This document shows positions 55,357 to 63,289 of a stretch of DNA of 64,000 nucleotides, piece after piece. Source of the stretch: Deltaproteobacteria bacterium (GTDB lineage: Bacteria; Myxococcota_C; UBA6777). Numbering within the stretch: the stretch's first letter is position 1; each line of letters starts with the position of its first letter. A program made the translations under genes and the position numbers. The stretch lies in the NCBI GenBank assembly GCA_006226375.1, contig SBHC01000084.1:62001-126000 (forward strand). Direction: 5' to 3'. The notes beneath the pieces were generated by a model, which was given only the letters and a program-made list of their open reading frames with translations, was not told the DNA's origin and ran no database searches.

Positions 55357-55575
55357 TTACCCTGCCGTAATCACTGCCATAATCATAATCAACAGCAACG
55401 CCATCGTTCCCAAGATAACAGCATTGAGAAGGCCCTCCGAAGTCAGCCTGGAAGATGAGTTCGAGAACAAGGCGATGGTTGGATCGCTGTTCTGCTCGGG
55501 AGAATGGGACGGTTGCTCCCACGTAACTCGTGCCCTCGTTGGGCGGATGCTTTGGCCTTCCAGTGGCTCCTTCAT
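55357..55575 (-). CDS. Small tail-anchored membrane protein
   Basis: A 72-aa protein in a gap that would otherwise look empty. The ATG at 55575 is preceded by a strong AAGGAG at 7 nt, which supports a real gene and argues against the longer frame from 55650. The first 45 residues are hydrophilic and Ser/Pro-rich. The end is a single hydrophobic helix (LLNAVILGTMALLLIMIMAV) with only three residues after it, so it is C-tail anchored. Function unknown. Convergent with the trigger-factor-like gene, with 12 nt between stops. The 234 nt upstream (55576-55809) hold nothing else I can support. Confidence 0.6.
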   Translation of the reverse strand: MKEPLEGQSIRPTRARVTWEQPSHSPEQNSDPTIALFSNSSSRLTSEGLLNAVILGTMALLLIMIMAVITAG

Positions 55576-55809
55576 GGGCTGCTCCTTCCCTGCATAGACA
55601 CCCACCTGCGCCTCTCCCCAAACCAAGGGAAGAAATGACAGATGCATCAACGTTGTGACATGACGTCTGAGGTCACGCCTCTAAGCTATGGAGTTTGCTA
55701 TAGATAGGAGTGTATGGATTTGAAAATGGGAGTGTCAAGTTTTTTTCAGAAGGGAAAGACCCAAGCCACTTGGGTTGAACGCCTGGACAGGTTGAAAGAG
55801 AAGCACAAC

Positions 55810-56841
55810 TTACTTGAGCAAGGAGCAGTCAAACTCCCGGATAAAGCGAACCAATAGCGGCTCGTATCCCCCTGTTTTCTTCGCAGACGTGTAGGCGCTG
55901 TGGTACTTGTGCAGACGGGTGATTTTTTTCATATCTTCCCGATTGATGCATCGTCGAAGAACCCCTGCGAGAACTCCACTTCGGTGCATACCACCCCCAC
56001 AATGAAAGAACACATTGCCTTGGGGGGCTTTTCCGCCAGGCTTCAAGATCTGCTCTTGGATCAACATAGCGACTTGCTTCATCACCTTTCGCAATGCCTT
56101 GGGATTGTTGAAGGTCGCCTTTTGCTGCAAGGCGTGACGCCAATGCCCATAGCGCTTGTTGAAGTCGCGGGTTTCCACATAACTCGCCTGTGCTTTGCTG
56201 GCCGCTTGCTTCTCCTGCTGTCGAAGGTCATCCACGTCGAGAAGATCCCCGTCGTACAAGCTAACAAGATGCCTAACGTTGGCCTGGTTCAGCAAAAACT
56301 GAATGCAAGACCCAGGCTTCGTCGGTGCAGGGGTGAACGAGCCACGAAAGATCAACAAGGGGTGCCGTACACCTGTCGTATCATCCCAATACCGACCCTT
56401 TAACTTAATCACACCAAGGTTGTGCTGACGCTTGGAAAGGATGTCCGTACGAACGATCGCTCCCATCACATGAGTCCGAATGGATTTAAGTAATTTTTTC
56501 TTTTGTGGAGCTGACAACGCAGTCTTGAGGTGGGGAGTCAGCTCCTTCATGATCAAGCTAGCGCTTCGCTTGGCGTTTGGGTACACGAGGAGAGACCACT
56601 CTGTAAACGATGTGCAAGCGCTGAGATGTTTGGTGTTGAGATACTGCTGCAAACGCTTCCGGATCTCGTTTCGGGTGACCTTCCTCCACTCGGGTGTTCC
56701 CGAACGTAGAGAGACTTTGTTGTTTGAGGACGCTCGCACAGGTCGGGAAGAAGGAGCAGCCCCTCCGACACTTCCACAACCCAACGTTGCCACAAAGACA
56801 CAGGCCCCAATCATCCAGCTCGCCCAACCACGTTTCTTCAT
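55810..56841 (-). CDS. Secreted lipoprotein with protein-tyrosine/dual-specificity phosphatase domain
   Basis: A 343-aa lipoprotein. ATG 56841 has GGAGG at about 6 nt and a signal ending VATLGC (Cys22). The C-terminal third has the phosphatase P-loop FHCGGGMHRSG (HCx5R-S), followed by a helix GVLAGVLRRCIN. The residues before it (KPGGKAPQGNVF) fit the strand leading to the active site. Upstream, a short LVSLYDGDLLDV stretch could carry the general-acid Asp. The substrate may be a phosphoprotein or a phosphoinositide/inositol phosphate. Localisation outside the cytoplasm is notable. Divergent from the Rieske gene. Confidence 0.8.
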   Translation of the reverse strand: MKKRGWASWMIGACVFVATLGCGSVGGAAPSSRPVRASSNNKVSLRSGTPEWRKVTRNEIRKRLQQYLNTKHLSACTSFTEWSLLVYPNAKRSASLIMKELTPHLKTALSAPQKKKLLKSIRTHVMGAIVRTDILSKRQHNLGVIKLKGRYWDDTTGVRHPLLIFRGSFTPAPTKPGSCIQFLLNQANVRHLVSLYDGDLLDVDDLRQQEKQAASKAQASYVETRDFNKRYGHWRHALQQKATFNNPKALRKVMKQVAMLIQEQILKPGGKAPQGNVFFHCGGGMHRSGVLAGVLRRCINREDMKKITRLHKYHSAYTSAKKTGGYEPLLVRFIREFDCSLLK

Positions 56842-57003
56842 GTTTCCACCTCCAGAGTAAGAAATTGATTGAATCAATGGTGTACATCCTCGTCGAAGAT
56901 ATCACAACGGCAATCCATTGTGGGATGACAGAGAGTGGAGAAGGCGCAGCAAGGATGAAAAAGAAATTCAGCCAAGATACTCGCCTAACTCATGCACCTA
57001 AGG

Positions 57004-57025
57004 TATAAAGAAATGAGACATTTCT
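57004..57025 (+). promoter_or_regulatory. Candidate -10 box with overlapping inverted repeat before the Rieske gene
   Basis: TATAAA (57004-57009) runs into a perfect inverted repeat, AGAAATG-AGA-CATTTCT (57009-57025), 56 nt upstream of the Rieske ATG. A repeat just downstream of a -10 box is a typical repressor operator position. No good -35 is visible 17 nt upstream. Confidence 0.35.
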
Positions 57026-57081
57026 AACCGCCCACATGTCTATGTGAAGAAGCTTGTTTTGACGAATGAAGGAGTTGAACT

Positions 57082-57792
57082 ATGTCAGGTAAGGTTTCGC
57101 GTCGTAAATTTGTAGCCGTAGCAGGAACAGCCACCGTTGGAATGGGTGTGATCAACCCTTTGATCAATGCATGTGGACCCGGAGGAACGGGAGACGAACC
57201 CAGCCAAGAAGCGACCACTGGACAAGAATCGACCACTGGGCAAGAAGCAACCACTGGGCAAGAAGCCACCACTGGGCAAGAAGCCACCACCGGTCAGGAG
57301 CCCACCACTGGACAGGAGCCCACGACAGGCCCCGAGCCTGGTCCTGAAGCTGGTCCTGAAGCTGGCCCTGAGCCTGGTCCCGAGCCTGGAGCCGAGGCAG
57401 GCCCTGAAGCTGGCCCTGAGGCAGGACCCGAAGCGGGTCCAGAGGCTGGACCCGAGCCTGGCCCCGAAGCACCGCCCGAAGACACCCGCGACAAGTTGAT
57501 CATCCAAGACACTGACTGGCCAGCAGTCGGCTCTGCAAAGACCTTTAACTACAAAGGTACCGATGTTGTCGTGGTACGGACTGGCCAGAACGCATTCAGC
57601 GCAGTCAGCAACGTCTGCACCCACAACGGTTGCAAAGTACAATGGGCTGGCTCCTCCCTCGACTGCCCCTGCCACGGCTCGTCCTTTGCTGCCGACGGAA
57701 CCGTGAACAATGGCCCTGCACGCAACCCGCTGACCAAGTACCCTGTCGAATTTGATCCCAGCAACTCCAAGATCCTCTGGGTCATCTTCTAA
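57082..57792 (+). CDS. Tat-exported Rieske [2Fe-2S] lipoprotein with Glu-Pro-Gly repeat linker
   Basis: A 236-aa redox protein. A twin-arginine signal (VSRRKFVAVAGTATVG) ends in a lipobox (NPLINAC). Residues about 45-75 are tandem hexapeptides, ATTGQE and close variants. About 78-132 are tandem GPEAGPEP-type repeats. This gives a low-complexity spacer of roughly 90 residues, one third of the protein. The Rieske domain then has box 1 CTHNGC and box 2 CPCHGSSF, so both His and both Cys ligands are present. It ends PVEFDPSNSKILWVIF. A signal-anchored Rieske with a long flexible stalk suggests electron transfer at the outer face of a membrane; partners are not adjacent. AAGGAG precedes the ATG. 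Confidence 0.92.
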   Translation: MSGKVSRRKFVAVAGTATVGMGVINPLINACGPGGTGDEPSQEATTGQESTTGQEATTGQEATTGQEATTGQEPTTGQEPTTGPEPGPEAGPEAGPEPGPEPGAEAGPEAGPEAGPEAGPEAGPEPGPEAPPEDTRDKLIIQDTDWPAVGSAKTFNYKGTDVVVVRTGQNAFSAVSNVCTHNGCKVQWAGSSLDCPCHGSSFAADGTVNNGPARNPLTKYPVEFDPSNSKILWVIF

Positions 57793-57812
57793 GAGACACA
57801 ACCTCCAGCTCC

Positions 57813-58781
57813 CTACCCTTCCTTTTCAGCAAAAAACTTCCTTTGCGCAATTTCTTCCACTTCAGCCATGACCTCAGCGTTGGGTAAGTTCTCCAACGCT
57901 GCCAGGGCCGAGTCCAACTGTCGATCGTTGCGAACACCGCACAGCGCAGTCGAGACCTCTTCGTGGCCCAACACAAACGCCAAGGCCATCTCCAGGCCTG
58001 AATGTCCAGTGTCTTTGAGCAAGGGCATGATCGCTTCCATGGCCTCGTACTTGGGCTCACGGTTGGCCTCTTTCCACCAGGCTGCATGGGAACGAACATC
58101 GCTGGCATCGAACTCTTGACGTTCTCGATGGACGCGCCCTGTCAGAATCCCTTTGTCCAAGGTTCCCCAACTCATGAACCCCATTTCATGTTCCCGAATC
58201 ATCGAGAAGTACGCTTCCTTTGGATACCGTTCAAACAGATTGAATTGCCCCTGAATGACATCCACCCGATCAATCTCTTGTGCTTTGGCGATGTCTTCAG
58301 GGTACGTGTTTGAGAGCCCCCATGCGCCAATCTTGCCCTCTTCCTTCGCTCGGGCCAAAACCTCCACAGGTCGACGGATATCCACATTGGAGTCAGGCCA
58401 GTGGATGAGGTAGAGATCAATACACTCGGTCTTTAGGTCGCGAAGAGATTGTTCCAACATGCGCTGGGTGGTTTCAGGGCTGTTATCCACACCCACTCTC
58501 TTGCTGTTGTCCCAAGCAACCCCCGACTTCGAGACATAGAACACTTCGTCACGACGCTCAGCAAAAGCTTTTCCCAGCCGCTGTTCAGCGAGGCCAAAGC
58601 CGTAGATCGGAGCGGTGTCAAAGAGAGTGATGCCCGCTTCCAAAGCCCGATGCAGCAGACGAATCGCATCCTGTGTGGTGATGTCGCCAAACCCATAACC
58701 CCCACCCTCACCGCTGATAGAGGCAGACCCAAACCCAAGAACAGAGACCTCTCGAAGGTGGCCCAACTTTTTGTACTTCAT
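57813..58781 (-). CDS. Aldo/keto reductase
   Basis: A 322-aa NADPH-dependent oxidoreductase. The AKR barrel begins KYKKLGHLREVSVLGFG. The catalytic tetrad is visible: Asp and Tyr in FDTAPIYGFG, Lys in FYVSKSG and His in YLIHWPDS. The cofactor-binding end is STALCGVRNDRQLDSAL. ATG 58781 is preferred, since GGAG lies 9 nt before it; ATG 58787 is 3 nt from that box. The frame upstream to 58961 overlaps the divergent patatin gene and has no family character. Substrate unknown. Confidence 0.92.
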   Translation of the reverse strand: MKYKKLGHLREVSVLGFGSASISGEGGGYGFGDITTQDAIRLLHRALEAGITLFDTAPIYGFGLAEQRLGKAFAERRDEVFYVSKSGVAWDNSKRVGVDNSPETTQRMLEQSLRDLKTECIDLYLIHWPDSNVDIRRPVEVLARAKEEGKIGAWGLSNTYPEDIAKAQEIDRVDVIQGQFNLFERYPKEAYFSMIREHEMGFMSWGTLDKGILTGRVHRERQEFDASDVRSHAAWWKEANREPKYEAMEAIMPLLKDTGHSGLEMALAFVLGHEEVSTALCGVRNDRQLDSALAALENLPNAEVMAEVEEIAQRKFFAEKEG

Positions 58782-58905
58782 GAACATGCTCCATTTTGCT
58801 ACTATCCGGAATTCAGAAAGGTCCTTTTTCAAGGCAAGGCTTGCCGGGGATACGACCTTGGTAACTACTTTGGGAACAATGTCCCAGACTGAAGGGCAGA
58901 TCGCA

Positions 58906-60684
58906 ATGACCCAGGAACCTCTCGTCGAGCCAACAACCCAAGTTCCCTTGAAACGTATCATGTACTACGCTCCCACCGATCTGCAATTCCGACGATGGAT
59001 GGCAGACAGCACCCGGAGCGAGAATTGTACAGTCCTGGATGAACGCTATCCCCCGCTGTTTCGGCACAACAACGTGAGGATGTCGTGGATCTCGGAGCAC
59101 ACCCCGGAAGGGGCGATGGAGCGGCTCAAGACAACCTACGCTCACTTGGTTCTTCTGGATTTGCGCTGGGCCCCTGAACCTGACGATATGTTGGAAGGCA
59201 TCCGTCAAGCTCGTCGTCTCCTCACGATGTTAGACGGCGTCGAAGACATGGAATCTCGTTATGGTTTCCATCGAATCGTTGCGATGGTGTCCGGCCCGAA
59301 CCAAGAGATGATCGACCAGTTGATGGTGGAACTGGGTGGGTATGGAGTTCGTCATGTGCTTCGTATGCGAACGATACGAGAAGATGCAACGCCGACCGAA
59401 GACGAAGCGGTTCGGTTCTCCGAAAAGACCTTGGACCATATCACATCGTTGCTCCTGGCTCCTCGACGGAGACGCACGGCTCTTTGCCTCGCCGGAGGTG
59501 GAATCACCGGCATCTACTACGAGATGGGCGGGCTCAAATGCCTGGACGACTGCCTCTCCCCTTCTGATGGACGAATGCCCCGTGTCAATGAATTCGATAT
59601 GTACTTTGGGATCAGCGCAGGAGCCGTCAACTGCGGGATTTTGACCGGCGGGTTTGCGGTCGAGGAGTTCATGGCTTCCATCGACGGCCGGGAAGGTGGG
59701 CGTGTTCCACCCATCAACCTCAACTTGCTCAAGATGCAGCACCTCAACTTTTCGGGCTTCGCCAAGCGCTTGCGTCAAAGCCTTCGAACCACCTGGAGCA
59801 GCATGCTCGGCACAACGCAAAGCTCAAGCCCTCAGATGAACCTGGATACGGCCATGGTGGCTTACGGCGAAGTGATGGGACCACCGTTTCACTCCGCTGC
59901 GTTCGAGAAAATCATCGCCAACGTCCTTAGCATGTCGGGCGCGACCAATGACTTTCGTCGGCTGCCGCGAGAGCTTTTCATTGGCGCAACGGATCAAGAT
60001 CTTAAGCGTCACATCTTGTTCGGTTCAGAAGGCTTCGACCAGGTCCCCATCAGCCAGGCCATCCAGGCTTCCCTCAGCATTCATCCGGCGTTCTCCTCCG
60101 TGAAAATCAACGGGAGATACTACAACGACGGAGCCGTCACTCGAACGAACAACTACGCGGAGGCCGTGCGTCGCGGCGCTAGCCTCGTGTTTGTGTTTGA
60201 CCCCTTCTTGCCGTATGTCTCCAGACACACAGGATACACCTCCAGCCGTGGTATGCTCTACAACCTTGACCAGGACATCCGGACCCTCTCCTACACCCGG
60301 TATGAGAATGTCCGCAACTGGGTTTTGCGGAAACATCCGGATGTGAGTTCTTATACCTTTGTACCGTCCAACCGATTGCGTCACTTGCTGTCGCACAACC
60401 CGATGGACCACAGGCCTTACCTTGAGATTTGGAAAGGAGCGTACCTCTCCACGTTCCGAAGGATAGAGAACCTCCAACACCGAATGAGAGGAGACCTCGC
60501 AGCCCATGGAATTCGACTGGAACTCGACAAAGCCAAGACCGTTAAGGAGCGACTGGAACGCTCCAAGCAGCTCAAGCTCGAAGATTTCTTTCCTGATGGA
60601 CGGGTGTTGATTCGTCACCCGCCGCTGTCGAGGCAGCAGACCCCAAGACTTACCACCAATCCTTTTTCGATCGAGGATCCATAA
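58906..60684 (+). CDS. Receiver-like domain fused to patatin-like phospholipase
   Basis: A 592-aa protein. Residues 1-195 form an alpha/beta domain resembling a response-regulator receiver: RIMYYAPTD strand, an Asp at the phospho-acceptor-like place in LVLLDLRWAPEPDD, and FHRIVAMVSG near the fourth strand. The patatin domain follows: oxyanion loop LAGGGITGIYYEMGG, nucleophile Ser in YFGISAGAVNCG and Asp in YYNDGAV, giving an intact Ser-Asp dyad. Long inserts and a C-terminal helical region follow. No signal peptide, so it is probably a cytoplasmic or peripheral lipase whose activity might be phospho-controlled. ATG 58906 has AAGGG upstream; ATG 58879 is an alternative. The 3' end overlaps the convergent gene by 35 nt. 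Confidence 0.88.
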   Translation: MTQEPLVEPTTQVPLKRIMYYAPTDLQFRRWMADSTRSENCTVLDERYPPLFRHNNVRMSWISEHTPEGAMERLKTTYAHLVLLDLRWAPEPDDMLEGIRQARRLLTMLDGVEDMESRYGFHRIVAMVSGPNQEMIDQLMVELGGYGVRHVLRMRTIREDATPTEDEAVRFSEKTLDHITSLLLAPRRRRTALCLAGGGITGIYYEMGGLKCLDDCLSPSDGRMPRVNEFDMYFGISAGAVNCGILTGGFAVEEFMASIDGREGGRVPPINLNLLKMQHLNFSGFAKRLRQSLRTTWSSMLGTTQSSSPQMNLDTAMVAYGEVMGPPFHSAAFEKIIANVLSMSGATNDFRRLPRELFIGATDQDLKRHILFGSEGFDQVPISQAIQASLSIHPAFSSVKINGRYYNDGAVTRTNNYAEAVRRGASLVFVFDPFLPYVSRHTGYTSSRGMLYNLDQDIRTLSYTRYENVRNWVLRKHPDVSSYTFVPSNRLRHLLSHNPMDHRPYLEIWKGAYLSTFRRIENLQHRMRGDLAAHGIRLELDKAKTVKERLERSKQLKLEDFFPDGRVLIRHPPLSRQQTPRLTTNPFSIEDP

Positions 60685-62311
60685 ACAAGCTGCGGTCTCG
60701 AATCGAAACTTTTACTTCGTTCCCCAATGCTGTTCCAAAAGGCTGCTCGCTCGTTAAGGCTGGAAGCTTTCCGCTGGCTCTATCCGCGTGAGCCGTGTAC
60801 AAACGTCGAAGGTCAACGGCGATATTTACCCCTTGGACATGGACCGCAAATCCATTGGCGACGGAGTCTTCCCGGACGAAGTTAAAGGTGATGGAGTCAT
60901 CATCCATGAACAGAACCAGCGCCTTGTAGGAACCTGGATAAATCTCTGTGTTCCGTGAAGGGAGTTTAAGGATCTCACCGGGCTGGGTACGAAAACCGAC
61001 AAGATGGACCTTCCAAAAGGTGGTGTTAATCCATCCATTCTTGGCATTCTTTGACCAATCCCAGGCTCCCATCTGGTAATTGTTGATGATTCCAGGAAAG
61101 GCCTTCTTGGCAAACATCGAAGCCAACTTGGGCGGGTCAGGGTCGGCTGGGCTGTTGTAAGTTTGAAGAGAAGTGGCTTCCCCCTGAACAAGTTGCCACC
61201 CTCGGAGTTTTAGGTTGAGGTCAGCGTGTTGAGAGGGATCTCGGTCGGTCTTCTTGCCCATGAACGGGATCGCTTTGTAGGTAGTGCTCCAATTGATGCA
61301 TTGGCTGTTTTGGCAGATCTGACCTTGCCCACAGGCCGTTGAACAAGCTCCGCTGGTCACCAAGACACACCGAGCAACCTGGCATTGTTCCCCAGGTGCA
61401 CAAGGTTGGCGCTGCCATTGGTCTTGGACACAAACATCTTCCGCATGGGCCGTAGCACAACGACGTTTCCCGTTGGTGCAACCAGGCAGCGGAACACACT
61501 GGTTGATTTCACACTTTTTGCCCTGTTGGCAAGGCTGAGACACCCAAACCCCTTGCTTGCAGGTGTCCAGATTCCCCCCATCTTTGCAGCGTTTGGATCC
61601 ATCCTGGCAGGGAGCATCTTGGGGGATGCATTGTCCGTTCAGGCAATAAAACGAAACCGCACATCGCTGCCGCTCCCAGCGACCGTTGGTGCACGTTTCT
61701 CGCACGTACGGTTCGGAGCAACGGAGCTGTTTGTCCTGACACACTGGAATGTCATTGCAGGAGCCGGACTCGCATCGCTTGCCTGTTCCACATGAGCTTT
61801 CTTCCCACTGCCCTTGGAAACAAACTTCCGCCGTTTGGTTGTCTTTGCAACGGACTTGACCGGGTTGACAGAGAATTTCGGTTTGGCATTGACCGCTGCT
61901 GCAAACCTTGGAAGCAGGACAAGGCTTGCGCTCCCAACGCTCTTGGGTGCAGACCCAACGATGGTTTCGGTCGGCACATTGCGGCGGGGCGCTTAAGCAA
62001 AGAGCACCGGCTTGTGGTCCGTTGTCTGGTAAAGAGGAAGCGTCTGCCCCGCCACCATCGAGAGAGGGTTGAGTGACCTGCTGGCACCGCCCATTCGAAC
62101 AGGTTTCACCGGCCTTGCAAGGAAACTCCAACAAACCGCTTTGATCACCGACGCAAACATACAAGACGTTGCCGTCACAGTAGCGCTCCTTTCCACCACA
62201 CGGGTCGGGCCGAGAGCAGGAGAACAACAGCCCCAGACACAACAACACAAGAACAAGCAGTCCCTGTATGCATGGGTTGAGCCTTGCTGTTTTTCGTAGT
62301 GACCTGTTCAT
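60650..62311 (-). CDS. Cys-rich lipoprotein with six-cysteine repeat modules
   Basis: A 553-aa lipoprotein. ATG 62311 gives a signal ending LCLGLLFSC. Residues about 35-335 contain six modules of about 40-45 residues, each with six Cys in the pattern CxxxxxxC...C.xGxW...C..G..C..G.C (for example CQDGSKRC...CKQGVWVSQPC), plus a seventh partial one. These would be disulfide-linked beads on the cell surface. The C-terminal 190 residues form a Cys-free beta-rich domain (NGFAVHVQGVNIAVDLRRLY) with no family I recognise. Similar Cys modules are frequent in Myxococcota surface lipoproteins. Its 3' end overlaps the patatin gene by 35 nt. Confidence 0.8.
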   Translation of the reverse strand: MNRSLRKTARLNPCIQGLLVLVLLCLGLLFSCSRPDPCGGKERYCDGNVLYVCVGDQSGLLEFPCKAGETCSNGRCQQVTQPSLDGGGADASSLPDNGPQAGALCLSAPPQCADRNHRWVCTQERWERKPCPASKVCSSGQCQTEILCQPGQVRCKDNQTAEVCFQGQWEESSCGTGKRCESGSCNDIPVCQDKQLRCSEPYVRETCTNGRWERQRCAVSFYCLNGQCIPQDAPCQDGSKRCKDGGNLDTCKQGVWVSQPCQQGKKCEINQCVPLPGCTNGKRRCATAHAEDVCVQDQWQRQPCAPGEQCQVARCVLVTSGACSTACGQGQICQNSQCINWSTTYKAIPFMGKKTDRDPSQHADLNLKLRGWQLVQGEATSLQTYNSPADPDPPKLASMFAKKAFPGIINNYQMGAWDWSKNAKNGWINTTFWKVHLVGFRTQPGEILKLPSRNTEIYPGSYKALVLFMDDDSITFNFVREDSVANGFAVHVQGVNIAVDLRRLYTAHADRASGKLPALTSEQPFGTALGNEVKVSIRDRSLFMDPRSKKDWW

Positions 62312-62363
62312 CCCAATAACCTGCGGTGTCCACCCGTTTTGGGGCTGGAGGATGGCACACTCT

Positions 62364-63002
62364 TTACTTGCGACCAAAGTCTGCAGGGACTTCTCCCCAC
62401 GAGTCAGTGTCCCACTTCATGATCGAGTTTTCAAACGTGTGGTTGCGAAGCCAGTCTTCTGCCCGATCAATCAGCTCGAAGATCCGTGTGTTGGACTCAT
62501 CTTGTTCCAACTTGGTCTTGGTTCGTTTGTTTCGAACCCAGGCCATGGCCGTTCGTGAGTCCGTGTAGATGGGCATATTGCTCCCCTGCTTTTCGAGCAG
62601 AGCGAGGGCATGCACCAAAGCCAGAAACTCACCGATGTTGTTGGTTCCATTTTCGAGTGGTCCGACCCGAAAGATCTCTTCGCCGGTCTCCGTAATCACA
62701 CCTCGGTATTCCATGAGGCCGGGGTTTCCACTGCAAGCAGCATCCACAGACCAGCTTGGCAAACGGGGCCCACCTTCCATGCCTGGCGTCCAAGTGGGCG
62801 CAGCTGGCTTGGCGTCAGCGCCGATGAAGTCGACAGACTCTCCCGCGAAAGCAGCCTTGGCTTCGGCCATACTTCCAAAAGACTTGTATCGGGCTCCAGG
62901 ATACCCCTGGACCTGTTGTTGGCAGTCGGGCCAGTTGGTGTAAACACCAGGACGAGCACCTTCCCAGACCACATAAAATTTCGGTTTCTTACGTTTTGCC
63001 AT
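62364..63002 (-). CDS. rnhA: Ribonuclease HI with N-terminal RNA-binding (hybrid-binding) domain
   Basis: Degrades RNA in RNA-DNA hybrids. The 212-aa protein begins with the caulimovirus/viroplasmin-type hybrid-binding domain (KKPKFYVVWEGARPGVYTNW, then GARYKSFGSMAEAKAAF). After a linker comes RNase H with the DEDD residues: Asp in WSVDAACSGNPG, Glu in NNIGEFLALVHAL, Asp in PIYTDSRTAMAWV and a last Asp in WDTDSWGEVPADFG. The His of the usual loop is replaced in this ending, as in the Bacteroidetes-type branch. ATG 63002 follows AGGA. Adjacent ATG/GTG codons make the start slightly ambiguous. Confidence 0.93.
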   Translation of the reverse strand: MAKRKKPKFYVVWEGARPGVYTNWPDCQQQVQGYPGARYKSFGSMAEAKAAFAGESVDFIGADAKPAAPTWTPGMEGGPRLPSWSVDAACSGNPGLMEYRGVITETGEEIFRVGPLENGTNNIGEFLALVHALALLEKQGSNMPIYTDSRTAMAWVRNKRTKTKLEQDESNTRIFELIDRAEDWLRNHTFENSIMKWDTDSWGEVPADFGRK

Positions 63003-63289
63003 CACGACATTCCTGTTTGGGTTTGCACCGATTCATTGGCCCCAACCTAACGCATCGCGGCGCCAAAGGAAAGAGTAGAAACCACACACAAAGACTCCTG
63101 TCACAAAGTGGCCCAAAGAAAGCGCTGTCAACCTCCAAAAAACAAAGCAGGTTGCGGAGAATGCAATCGCAAAAACGTTGACAATCGTTGAACAGACAGA
63201 ATACAAGCGTGTCAACGCCAATCGATTCAGGAACGACCGTTCCAGCTCGTTAATCAGACCTCATACTTTGAGCCAAAGGAGTCAGGTGA

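Noticed and set aside
63033-63221. Hydrophobic 62-aa minus-strand frame, possible two-helix membrane protein
   Set aside because: It starts at a TTG without any ribosome site and lies in the promoter region of the exported Cys-rich gene; hydrophobicity alone is weak support.
63001-63289. tRNA or small RNA gene in the longer intergenic gaps
   Set aside because: I looked for T-loop (GTTCGANNC) and cloverleaf patterns in this and the other gaps and found none convincing.
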